Shown here piece by piece: positions 18,053 through 26,895 of a stretch of DNA of 64,000 bases (position 1 is its first letter; each line of letters starts with the position of its first letter). This stretch comes from Rhodocyclaceae bacterium (GTDB lineage: Bacteria; Pseudomonadota; Gammaproteobacteria; Burkholderiales; Rhodocyclaceae). The stretch is taken from positions 372,001 to 436,000 of the forward strand of contig JADJEF010000020.1 of the NCBI GenBank assembly GCA_016702335.1, read 5' to 3'. Under the pieces are notes generated by a model that was not told the origin of the DNA, made no database searches, and saw only the letters and a program-made list of their open reading frames with translations. The position numbers and the translations under genes are program-made.

Positions 18053-18071
18053 CGTGGATCACTCCACGTCA
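18050..18071. terminator. Hairpin between arginase and DUF4197 genes
   Basis: TGACGTGG-ATCACT-CCACGTCA is a perfect 8-bp stem that begins at the arginase stop codon. It lies between two convergent genes. No T run follows on either strand, so it would act as a weak or factor-dependent terminator or as a 3'-end stabiliser. Confidence 0.5.
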
Positions 18072-18100
18072 TGTCTGATAGCTATCTGCCGCCGCGCAGG

Positions 18101-18778
18101 CTAGAGCGCGCCGAAGATCTTCTTGAGCATGGCGCTGCCTGCCTCCATGGGGTTGGCGCGCAGCTCCTTTTCCTTTTCGGCAATCATCAGAAACAGGCCA
18201 TCGATGGCCTTCGCCGTCACGTAGTTGTCCAGGTTGGCATCCTTCGCATCGAGCAAGCCATATTTCACGCCCATGCCGGCAAACTGGTTGTACTGATCGG
18301 CCAACTGCACCTTCTGGGTGGCACTCTTGACGATGGGGGCAAACTTCTTGGTCAGCGCTTCCGCTGAGGTGCGACGGAAATACTGCGTGACGCTGTCTTC
18401 GCCACCGGTCATGATCCCTTTCGCGTCCTGCACCGTCATTTTCTTGACCGAATCAAGAAGAATGGGCTTGGCCTCGGCCACGGCGTTTTCGGCAGCATGA
18501 TTCATGGTCTCCAGCAGCTCATCCGCCTGTTTGCCCATGCCGAAAGTGCGCAGGCCCTTTTCCACCTTCTTCAGAGAGTCGGGGAGCGGAATGCGCACCT
18601 TGTCGTTGCCTAAGAATCCGTTCTCTTTACCCAGGCTGGTGACCGCATATTCCGCGCCCCGGTTCAGCGCTTCTTTCAGCCCGGCGCTGACGTCCTTGTT
18701 GGTAAAGGCATCGAGACCGGTGGCGTTGGCAATACCAACTGAAAGACAAAAGGCAGCGGTAGCAAGGGTGCGCAGCAT
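18101..18778 (-). CDS. DUF4197 family exported protein
   Basis: The 225-residue protein begins with a signal peptide (residues 1-19, cleavage near ANA). It carries the family landmarks GLKEALNRG near the start of the mature region and TKKFAPIVKSATQKVQLADQ in the middle. DUF4197 proteins are widespread in proteobacteria and have no established function. No membrane segment follows the signal peptide, so the protein is probably periplasmic. It lies downstream of cbbO on the same strand but has its own 40-base gap. Confidence 0.85.
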   Translation of the reverse strand: MLRTLATAAFCLSVGIANATGLDAFTNKDVSAGLKEALNRGAEYAVTSLGKENGFLGNDKVRIPLPDSLKKVEKGLRTFGMGKQADELLETMNHAAENAVAEAKPILLDSVKKMTVQDAKGIMTGGEDSVTQYFRRTSAEALTKKFAPIVKSATQKVQLADQYNQFAGMGVKYGLLDAKDANLDNYVTAKAIDGLFLMIAEKEKELRANPMEAGSAMLKKIFGAL

Positions 18779-18818
18779 GGTCGGACTCCTGAAAGTGGAA
18801 ACGAAGTGGTGATTATGC

Positions 18819-20891
18819 TCAACTCACAAGCCGCCGGTACACTTGCGCCACACGCAAGGGCAAGCTGCGCGGGTCGGCCAGCACGCTGTAATGAGCGCTG
18901 CCATACAACTCGGGCAAATAGTCGGCGGCGTGCCGATCGACGGTAATGCAGTAGCTGCGCACACCCGTGCGGCGCGCCTCCTGCAAGGCCCGCTGCGTAT
19001 CTTCAATGCCATAGCGACCGCGATACTCGTCGCCATAGTCATCGGGACGCCCGTCGGACAAGGTAATGAGCAGTTTGTGGCGTTCGGGCCGCTTGACCAG
19101 GGCCTGCGTAATGTGGCGAATGGGCGGCCCCATGCGCGTGTAGTCACGCGCCTCGATGCCGGCAATGCGCGCCTTGACCGCAGCTCCGTAGGCCTCATCA
19201 AAATGCTTGATCCGGTACAGATCGCAACGCCGGTGCGTCCAGCCCGAGAAACCAAAAATGGCATACGCATCGCCGAGCGTCTCGATCGCCTCGCACAGCA
19301 TCACCAGGGCCTCACGCTCCGCGTCGTTGACCCATCCTTTGGTTGACCCGCTCATATCGACCATGAACGCGACCGCGAGCGAACGATCCAGGCGCTGCCG
19401 CTCACAAAACAGTCGGCTCTCGATCTCGCCACGCCCGCCGGTCGCGCGAAACTCGGCAAGGGCATCCACAACGGCATCCAGATCGATTTCGCTGCCCTCG
19501 ATCTGGTGGCGGAGCCAGCGCTCCTCACCACGCAACGCCTCGAAGCGCCGGCGTATCTGTTTGATCAGTCGTGCGTGCTTGCGCGTGGTCGCGCCCACCC
19601 AGCCGAGTTCCCCCGCCTCGCCCGCTACCTCGTAGAGGTGACACCAGTCCTTTCGATAGTCCTGACGTCGGTAATCCCACTCGTCATAGCGCAACGCCGC
19701 GGCGCTGGCTGGCGGTGCGGCTTCGGTGTCGCCAGCCTGCCCGACCACGGCCTGCCAACGCCCCTCACCCGCCGGCTGCAAACTCCCGTGAGCTTCGTCG
19801 GGCGATGGGGCCTTGCTGAGTTGGGGTGTCGGCGCTTCCTCACTGCCGGAGGCGGATGAGCCGGCCGCTCCGCCCTGATCTGCGCCAACCGCAATATCCA
19901 GCGACTGCCCGCCCTGATCGGCGCGCTCGCGCTGGCCGTCTGCCGAATGAAAGAGATTGGGCAACTTGCGCCCGGCCGCCGAGGCCTCTATGGCCAATCG
20001 CTCACGACCGGCACGTACAGCGGCGAAATCGACACGCAGATAACTGGCGCAGGGCCCGCGGCGTCCGCTCGCTGCCAGTTCACGCGCAAGCTTGGCGTTG
20101 GCCAGGGCACCCTCGCTACCACCACCTTCATGCGCTCTCCACTCGCTGATCTCGGGGGGCAAGTCATGCCTTGGCAAGGCGTCGGCAATGCCGGGAAGTT
20201 GTCTGGCCAAGAGGCGATGCAAACGCTGGCTTTCGAGGTGCTCGAACCAGTCGAGCACCTCGGAGGCAGGCTCGCCACTGCCCACCAACACCGACTCTAC
20301 CGCCTCACTTAGTCCGCCCGAGGACCACTGCAAGTTGGCCAGCGCGGCCAAGGCAAAATAGCGCCGTTCGGCATCGGCACCCGTGAGGCTCGGCGGCAAA
20401 TTCACACGCTCACCGTCAGTCCACACCCCACCCGTGGCCGACTGCACGCTCAGGCTTCCAGCGCTCAACGCTCTGACGAACAGCCCCAAGCGCCGACTCA
20501 ATGCCGCAAAGTCCACGCGGTCACTGTCCGCCCGGTAGCGCAAAAAGCCGTCGAGATCATTCAGCAGCCGCGAATCAGCCTTCACGCCGTCGCCAGCAGC
20601 CCCACCGTGTGCATCGCGATCTGCAAGAATGGCTTTCACCCAAGCCGTGAACTCTTCGCAGCTCAGTCCCTCGGGACGCGTGAAAGCAGCGCGCGCGCGG
20701 GCACACACCTGCCATGCCAACTCGGGATGCGTCTGGGCAATGACTTGTGCCCAATGCAGGACGGTGTCTTGTTCATGGCGCGGCAAGGCGGCGAGATCAT
20801 CCGCCACGCGCTGCTTGGTGCGATGCGAGGGTGAAGCAAACAGCAGCGCATCGAGCGTCGGTGCCAGCTCAGAAGCAAATCGCCGTCTCAC
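18819..20891 (-). CDS. cbbO: CbbO/NorD-type von Willebrand factor A protein
   Basis: The 690-residue protein ends in a VWA domain (about 490-690) with the metal-site sequence DMSGSTKGW and SDGRPDDYGDEY. The N-terminal half is the CbbO/NorD family helical region. CbbO works with the AAA+ ATPase CbbQ as a RuBisCO activase; NorD/NorQ play the equivalent role for nitric oxide reductase. Neither target is in the window, so the client is uncertain. The start is a GTG at 20889-20891, inside the dispersed element, so the element supplies the translation start. Confidence 0.82.
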   Translation of the reverse strand: MRRRFASELAPTLDALLFASPSHRTKQRVADDLAALPRHEQDTVLHWAQVIAQTHPELAWQVCARARAAFTRPEGLSCEEFTAWVKAILADRDAHGGAAGDGVKADSRLLNDLDGFLRYRADSDRVDFAALSRRLGLFVRALSAGSLSVQSATGGVWTDGERVNLPPSLTGADAERRYFALAALANLQWSSGGLSEAVESVLVGSGEPASEVLDWFEHLESQRLHRLLARQLPGIADALPRHDLPPEISEWRAHEGGGSEGALANAKLARELAASGRRGPCASYLRVDFAAVRAGRERLAIEASAAGRKLPNLFHSADGQRERADQGGQSLDIAVGADQGGAAGSSASGSEEAPTPQLSKAPSPDEAHGSLQPAGEGRWQAVVGQAGDTEAAPPASAAALRYDEWDYRRQDYRKDWCHLYEVAGEAGELGWVGATTRKHARLIKQIRRRFEALRGEERWLRHQIEGSEIDLDAVVDALAEFRATGGRGEIESRLFCERQRLDRSLAVAFMVDMSGSTKGWVNDAEREALVMLCEAIETLGDAYAIFGFSGWTHRRCDLYRIKHFDEAYGAAVKARIAGIEARDYTRMGPPIRHITQALVKRPERHKLLITLSDGRPDDYGDEYRGRYGIEDTQRALQEARRTGVRSYCITVDRHAADYLPELYGSAHYSVLADPRSLPLRVAQVYRRLVS

Positions 20892-20907
20892 CAGCGCCGA
20901 CTTGCGG
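20879..20907 (-). repeat. Dispersed 29-bp element at cbbQ-cbbO junction
   Basis: The minus strand reads CCGCAAGTCGGCGCTGG, then GTGAGACGGCGAT. The GTG within it is the apparent start codon of cbbO. The copy fills the whole gap after the cbbQ stop codon. Confidence 0.9.
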
Positions 20908-20908
20908 A

Positions 20909-21727
20909 TTATTGCGCCGGAAATACGGCGCTGACCAGATCGCCGACCGCCGCGACCACCTCCGGCTCGTCGCTGAGCGCGCGCGCTATCGCCGCTCTGC
21001 CGGCGGAGTTCGGGCTCATGCCTTCCGCGATGAGTTGCGCGGCGTGTATCAGCAGGCGCGTGCTCGCCCCTTCATCGACACCCTCCCCTTTCAGCGCGCG
21101 TGTCATCTGCCCAAGGCGCACCAGTTGTTGCGCCAGTTCGAGGTCAATGCCCCCCTCACTGGCGACAATGTCGGCCTCGATGTGCGCGGGCGGATAGTCG
21201 AAGTCAAGCGCTACGAAGCGCTGCCGCGTGCTCGGTTTCAACTCCTTGAGCACACTCTGGTAACCCGGGTTGTAAGACACCACCAGCATGAAGTCCTCCG
21301 GCGCGACCAGCAATTCACCGTGCTTGTCGATGGGCAGCACACGACGCGTATCGGTGAGCGGGTGGATGACCACGGTGGTGTCCTTGCGTGCCTCGACCAC
21401 CTCGTCCAGGTAACAGATCGCACCGGCGCGCACAGCGGCGGCCAGCGGCCCATCGAGCCACACCGTCTCTTGCCCGAGGATCAGATAGCGACCGACCAAG
21501 TCACCGGTCGTAAGATCGTCGTGACAACTGACGGTGACCAGAGGCCGCTTTAGGCGCCAAGCCATGTGCTCGACAAAGCGTGTTTTCCCGCAGCCAGTCG
21601 GGCCCTTGAGCAACACCGCGAGCTGGCGTCGTGCGGCGGCTTCAAAGGTTTCGATCTCATCACCAGCGGGCTGGTAGTAGGGCTCGCTGGCGATGTGCGT
21701 CAGGCACGCGTGCGGGCGCGCATTCAT
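20909..21727 (-). CDS. cbbQ: CbbQ/NirQ/NorQ-type MoxR AAA+ ATPase
   Basis: The 272-residue ATPase has the Walker A motif GPTGCGKTRF, Walker B CYLDEVVEA, and the family sequence SCHDDLTTGDLVGRYLI. These proteins remodel or activate a client enzyme together with a VWA partner, here the cbbO product encoded next. Family members are named after different clients (RuBisCO, nitric oxide reductase), and the sequence alone does not decide between them. The gene overlaps the preceding metalloprotease gene by four bases, implying a three-gene operon. Confidence 0.87.
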   Translation of the reverse strand: MNARPHACLTHIASEPYYQPAGDEIETFEAAARRQLAVLLKGPTGCGKTRFVEHMAWRLKRPLVTVSCHDDLTTGDLVGRYLILGQETVWLDGPLAAAVRAGAICYLDEVVEARKDTTVVIHPLTDTRRVLPIDKHGELLVAPEDFMLVVSYNPGYQSVLKELKPSTRQRFVALDFDYPPAHIEADIVASEGGIDLELAQQLVRLGQMTRALKGEGVDEGASTRLLIHAAQLIAEGMSPNSAGRAAIARALSDEPEVVAAVGDLVSAVFPAQ

Positions 21728-23232
21728 CGACGCTTTTCCTTGAGTAGTTCCAGGTGTCGCTCCTTGATCTCGCGGTACCGCGACTCGGTTTCAGACTGCT
21801 CGTAGAAATCGCCGTCTTGCGCTTTTTTTGCCAGTTCGATCTGCTCCATGGCCAGCGGCACCTGACCGGTGATCCAGTACGCTTCCGCCTGCGCCCGGTG
21901 GTGCGCCATGCGTCGGTCGAGCGCACCGAAGCACCTGGCCTGCAGCGCAAAGTTCTTGGGGTCTTCAATAAAGCGCGCCTGACCATCGCGGGTCACGGCC
22001 AAAGCCAACTCGGGCTTGCCAGCGTCAAGGTAGGCCTCCACCAGAAGGTAGTGGATGGCGCGATCCTGCGGGTAATTCGTACGACTGCGCTCAAGCAGGC
22101 GAGCGGCCGCGACCGGGTCTCGCTTGCGCAGCAGCAGCTCGGCCGCGAAAGACTCAAACATCGGTGAAGCCAGCTTGGCGGCCTTGGCACCGTCCTCCAG
22201 CAAAGCGAATTCGCGGCTCGCGGCATCGAGATTTCCGTCGCGCAGATGGGTGCGGGCGATTCCGTAGTGGGCCACCACTTGCTGCGTAAGCCCGGCCGAG
22301 ACGAGTTGTGTTTTGAATGCCGACAGCGCCTCAGGGACTGACGTGGTAAGCGCGCGCAAGCGTGCCCTCACGAGTTGAAATTCCAGCGAGTCGGGTACCT
22401 GCTTGTAGGCTTGGCCCTCGATCCGGTCAGCGACGGCCGAAATCCGTTCGGTCGTCAGCGGGTGGCTGCGCAAGTAGGCGGGTGCGCTGTTCTTGCCCTC
22501 GTAAAGGGCACCGTATTTTTGCATTCGCTCAAAAAAGGCGGGCATGCCACGGATGTCGAAGCCCGCCCGACCCAGCAACTGCAGTCCCAGTCGATCCGCC
22601 TCGCGCTCGAAATCGCGTGAGTAATTCAATTGGCTCTGAATACCCGCCGCCTGGCCCGCCATCGCAGCGCCCATGGCAAGATCGGGGTTGCTGCGCGCCG
22701 CCAGCAGCGCCACCGCCATCGAAACCATGGTGGCGAGTTGGGCTGCACTCCCCGCTGTAACGCCCCGGGCGATGTGGTGCTGAGTCACGTGTGAGACCTC
22801 GTGGGCCAGTACGGCCGCCAACTCCGATTCCGACTGTGCGCTCAGTATCAAGCCGGTATGAACCCCGATGTAACCGCCGGGCATGGCAAATGCGTTGAGC
22901 GTCTGATCACGAATCGCGAACATTTCGAAACCTTTGGACCCCGTGACATCGGAAATCCCGCCCTCGACGTGACCCGAAAGCCGTGAGCCCAGTCCGTTGA
23001 GATAGGCATTCACCTCGGGGTCGTCGAGATAAGCCGGCTCACGCAAGCGTATCTCGTTAAAAATGCGTTGTCCGATGGTCCGTTCCATCTGTGGCGTGAT
23101 GGTTCCCTGCGATACATCACCGAGGTCGGGAAGCCCTTCGGAATGAGCAAGCCGGAATGGCAGTACCAGCGCACACACCACCATGGTTACGGCACCGGTA
23201 CGGCGCAACGAATCTCGAGAACGTAATTTCAT
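21724..23232 (-). CDS. bepA: BepA-like periplasmic M48 metalloprotease with TPR domain
   Basis: The 502-residue protein has a signal peptide (about residues 1-31). An M48 peptidase domain follows, with the zinc motif HEVSHVTQHH and the third ligand in FEREAD. A TPR-rich C-terminal half begins near residue 290. This is the BepA (YfgC) architecture, a protease and chaperone that supports outer-membrane protein and LptD assembly. A link to the downstream cbbQ/cbbO genes, with which it overlaps, is not obvious. BepA is the best name, but other M48-TPR families are similar. Confidence 0.85.
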   Translation of the reverse strand: MKLRSRDSLRRTGAVTMVVCALVLPFRLAHSEGLPDLGDVSQGTITPQMERTIGQRIFNEIRLREPAYLDDPEVNAYLNGLGSRLSGHVEGGISDVTGSKGFEMFAIRDQTLNAFAMPGGYIGVHTGLILSAQSESELAAVLAHEVSHVTQHHIARGVTAGSAAQLATMVSMAVALLAARSNPDLAMGAAMAGQAAGIQSQLNYSRDFEREADRLGLQLLGRAGFDIRGMPAFFERMQKYGALYEGKNSAPAYLRSHPLTTERISAVADRIEGQAYKQVPDSLEFQLVRARLRALTTSVPEALSAFKTQLVSAGLTQQVVAHYGIARTHLRDGNLDAASREFALLEDGAKAAKLASPMFESFAAELLLRKRDPVAAARLLERSRTNYPQDRAIHYLLVEAYLDAGKPELALAVTRDGQARFIEDPKNFALQARCFGALDRRMAHHRAQAEAYWITGQVPLAMEQIELAKKAQDGDFYEQSETESRYREIKERHLELLKEKRR

Positions 23233-23335
23233 GGGGTGATGATAGCGTCTGTGGGCGCGCGGTTCGGCTTACGGGTTCAGCAACGGCTATCCGGGTTGTT
23301 TCAGGATATTGCCACGGCACGCTATGATTCATCTC

Positions 23336-23848
23336 ATGAACGATCTGACACACTTCAATGCCGCCGGCGACTGCCATATGGTCGACGTCGGTGCCAAACC
23401 GATCAGCGATCGCCTGGCCGTTGCACAAGGGCGAATTCACATGCAAGCGCGCACCTTTGACCTGGTAGCAACAGGCACGGCGAAAAAGGGGGATGTGCTG
23501 GGCATCGCCCGGGTAGCTGCGATACAGGCAACAAAACGCACATCGGAACTGATTCCCTTGTGCCACCCATTGGCGCTCACGCATGTTTCCGCCGATTTTT
23601 TTCTTGACCATGAAAAACACTCGGTGACGCTGCGGGTCACTGCAAAAACCACAGGGCAAACCGGCGTGGAGATGGAGGCTCTGACGGGCGTATCGGTTGG
23701 TCTGCTGACGATTTACGACATGTGCAAAGCCGTTGATCGGGGCATGATCATCGATTCCATAGGCTTGCTGGAAAAATCCGGGGGCAAGAGCGGGTTGTGG
23801 GCAAGCGCCTCCCCCGCCGCCACCGATCAAGGCACCCAGTCGCCATGA
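23336..23848 (+). CDS. moaC: Cyclic pyranopterin monophosphate synthase MoaC
   Basis: The 170-residue protein contains MNDLTHFNAAGDCHMVDVGAK at its start, matching the MoaC N-terminus, so ATG 23336 is chosen over upstream starts at 23309 and 23324. LIPLCHPL and VEMEALTGVSV are the family active-site stretches, with the catalytic Lys and Asp in the MCKAVD region. MoaC, with MoaA, converts GTP to cyclic pyranopterin in molybdenum cofactor synthesis. No other moa gene is nearby. The C-terminal 20 residues are longer than usual and low in complexity. Confidence 0.92.
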   Translation: MNDLTHFNAAGDCHMVDVGAKPISDRLAVAQGRIHMQARTFDLVATGTAKKGDVLGIARVAAIQATKRTSELIPLCHPLALTHVSADFFLDHEKHSVTLRVTAKTTGQTGVEMEALTGVSVGLLTIYDMCKAVDRGMIIDSIGLLEKSGGKSGLWASASPAATDQGTQSP

Positions 23849-23931
23849 AGGGGGGCTCGTCATCAGCTCTGGCGTTCAGGGCACCGACCAAAATCGCGCG
23901 AACCGCACGCAACAAACAACACGCAAAACAC

Positions 23932-23959
23932 TGGACAATAGTTATAACTTGGCTAGAAT
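23932..23959 (+). promoter_or_regulatory. Sigma-70 promoter for tRNA-Arg
   Basis: TGGACA at 23932-23937 and TAGAAT at 23954-23959 are separated by 16 bases. The predicted transcription start is a few bases before the tRNA 5' end. Confidence 0.65.
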
Positions 23960-23971
23960 GCGCAGCCTCAC

Positions 23972-24048
23972 GCACCCGTAGCTCAGTTGGATAGAGTACT
24001 TGGCTACGAACCAAGGGGTCGGGCGTTCGAATCGCTCCGGGTGCACCA
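23972..24048 (+). tRNA. tRNA-Arg, anticodon ACG
   Basis: This 77-base tRNA has an acceptor stem GCACCCG/CGGGTGC, a D-loop GCTCAGTTGGATAGAGT, and anticodon stem CTTGG/CCAAG around the loop CTACGAA, which gives anticodon ACG. The T-arm contains GTTCGAATC. The 3' CCA is encoded. ACG is normally modified to ICG and reads CGU, CGC and CGA codons. No integrase or direct-repeat attachment site follows, so it does not mark an integrated element. Confidence 0.97.
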
Positions 24049-24058
24049 AAGAAATTAA

Positions 24059-24093
24059 GGGGTTAGGCTAATTGCCTAGCCCCTTTTCTTTTT
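24059..24093 (+). terminator. Rho-independent terminator after tRNA-Arg
   Basis: GGGGTTAGGC-TAATT-GCCTAGCCCC forms a 10-bp stem with one G-T pair. It is followed by TTTTCTTTTT. Confidence 0.9.
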
Positions 24094-24249
24094 CTGCGCT
24101 ACCAATGCCCTGTCAAGGGCATGTATCTTGCGCAGGGTCCGATAGCGGCGCTCCAGCAAGCCCGACTGTCGCCGATCTGCGGGTGCCCTTTTTCTTTTCC
24201 GGACTTGCTCAAAACGACGTCTGCGCATTTTCTCTCTCAAGCGATCCGT

Positions 24250-24269
24250 TCATATGTTTCGACGTATAA
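24250..24269 (+). promoter_or_regulatory. Putative ArsR-family operator, site 1
   Basis: CATATGTTTCGACGTATAAT just upstream of the ArsR-type gene shares ATATGTTTCGAC with a second site upstream of the next gene. It is an imperfect dyad around TCGA with TATA-like outer arms. The position fits autoregulation. Confidence 0.55.
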
Positions 24270-24277
24270 TCTTTCCC

Positions 24278-24622
24278 ATGCCAATTACTACAGAGTCTCT
24301 GCTTGACGAAGTGCGCAGCGCATTCAGCGTTTGCGAGAGCCTGTTTCATGCCCTGGGCGATCCGGCGCGGCAATCCATCATCCTGCTGCTTTCGGGGCAC
24401 GAGCGCCTCAACGTCAATCAGATTACCGACCTGATGCATCTGTCGCGCCCGGCCATTTCGCATCACCTTAAGGTGCTCAAGGATGCCGGCCTGGTTGAGT
24501 TGGCGCGTGAATCGCGGGAAAACTACTACAGCCTGCGCTGGGATGAGCCCATGAGCCGACTGAAACATCTGATTGAACTGAGCGAACGGGCGTGCAGCCG
24601 CAAGCGTGACCTCGCTCCCTAG
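24278..24622 (+). CDS. ArsR-family transcriptional regulator
   Basis: The 114-residue winged-helix protein contains LFHALGDPARQSIILLLSG, then LNVNQITDLMHLSRPAISHHLKVLKDAGLV, the recognition helix and wing typical of ArsR regulators. No metal-binding CxC is present in the alpha-3 helix, so it may sense an organic effector or redox state rather than a metal. ATG 24278 is preferred because an upstream ATG at 24254 lies inside the putative operator. The oxidoreductase genes that follow carry a second copy of the operator, so they are the likely targets. Confidence 0.87.
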   Translation: MPITTESLLDEVRSAFSVCESLFHALGDPARQSIILLLSGHERLNVNQITDLMHLSRPAISHHLKVLKDAGLVELARESRENYYSLRWDEPMSRLKHLIELSERACSRKRDLAP

Positions 24623-24646
24623 TTAGCTATTTTTTGCATAACACGT

Positions 24647-24667
24647 TTATATGTTTCGACCTACAAA
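24647..24667 (+). promoter_or_regulatory. Putative ArsR-family operator, site 2
   Basis: TTATATGTTTCGACCTACAA repeats 12 consecutive bases of site 1. It lies 22 bases before the start of the OYE-family gene. Confidence 0.55.
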
Positions 24668-24688
24668 CCTTAATTCAAGGAACTTTCG

Positions 24689-25927
<1,239 letters not shown>

Positions 25928-25928
25928 T

Positions 25929-26825
25929 ATGCCCTGGACCATCAACGACGCCAAGAATCAGTCCGGCCGCCTGGCCATTGTCACCGGAGCCAATATCGGC
26001 CTCGGCTTTGACACCGCCCTGGCTCTTGCCGGGAAGGGCTGTGCGGTCATCCTCGCCTGCCGCAGTGCCGACAAGGCAAAAGCGGCGAGGCAGCAGATCC
26101 TCGCGGCACACCCCAAGGCCACGGTCGAGTGCATGACGCTTGATCTTTCCAGCCTGAAGTCGGTGCGCGCGTTTGCCATGGCCTTCAAGAAAAAGCATAA
26201 GACGCTGGACCTGTTGATCAACAACGCCGGCATCATGATGCCGCCCTACTCGCTCAGCGAAGATGGCTTTGAGAGCCAGTTGGCCGCCAACTACCTCGGG
26301 CATTTTGTCCTCACCGCCGAGTTGCTGCCGCTGCTCAATGCCACAAGCGGGGCCCGAGTGGTCAGCCTTTCCAGCCTTGCGCACCGATGGGGAGGCATCC
26401 GTTTCGACGACCCCAACTTTACCCAGGGGTACAACAAGCGCAGCGCCTATGGCCAGAGCAAGCTCGCCTGCCTGATGTTCGCCTATGAGCTTGACCGCCG
26501 CTTGCGTGCCGCCGGCAGCACGACGCTCTCGGTCGCCGCGCATCCGGGCGTGGCCGCGACCAACCTCGCCCAGCACTTCCCGAAAGCACTCGGCGTTTTT
26601 TTCCCGCTGGTGGGTCAATCCACCGCGATGGGCGCGATGCCGACGCTCTACGCCGCACTGGGTGACGACATCGAGGGTGGCGACTACTGCGGCCCGCGCT
26701 CCCTGCAGCAGATGCGCGGCGACCCGGTCAAGGTCGGTTCCAACCGCGCCTCGCGCAATGTCTCAGACGCCAAAAAACTATGGGCGCTGTCGGAACAGCT
26801 CACCGGCACCACGTTTGTCGTCTGA
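25929..26825 (+). CDS. Short-chain dehydrogenase/reductase
   Basis: The 298-residue protein has the NAD(P) motif TGANIGLG near residue 19, NNAG, the catalytic Ser in SLSSLAH, and YGQSK for the Tyr/Lys pair. It resembles the retinol dehydrogenase/WW-oxidoreductase-like branch of SDRs. Its start lies immediately after the OYE stop codon, so the two are an operon. A combined role in reducing carbonyl and enone compounds under ArsR control is an inference. Confidence 0.88.
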   Translation: MPWTINDAKNQSGRLAIVTGANIGLGFDTALALAGKGCAVILACRSADKAKAARQQILAAHPKATVECMTLDLSSLKSVRAFAMAFKKKHKTLDLLINNAGIMMPPYSLSEDGFESQLAANYLGHFVLTAELLPLLNATSGARVVSLSSLAHRWGGIRFDDPNFTQGYNKRSAYGQSKLACLMFAYELDRRLRAAGSTTLSVAAHPGVAATNLAQHFPKALGVFFPLVGQSTAMGAMPTLYAALGDDIEGGDYCGPRSLQQMRGDPVKVGSNRASRNVSDAKKLWALSEQLTGTTFVV

Positions 26826-26895
26826 GCAATATCCAGTCACAAACGCCTCGCCCGCCTTGGCAGCGGGCTAGCGCGCGCCGGCTACAATCAGGCGC

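Noticed and set aside
18819..21727. CbbO/CbbQ as proof of carbon fixation
   Set aside because: The family also includes NorD/NorQ, and no RuBisCO or nitric oxide reductase gene is in the window, so the client cannot be assigned.
23972..24093. tRNA-Arg as an integration site of a mobile element
   Set aside because: No integrase, no repeated 3' end of the tRNA and ordinary chromosomal genes follow.
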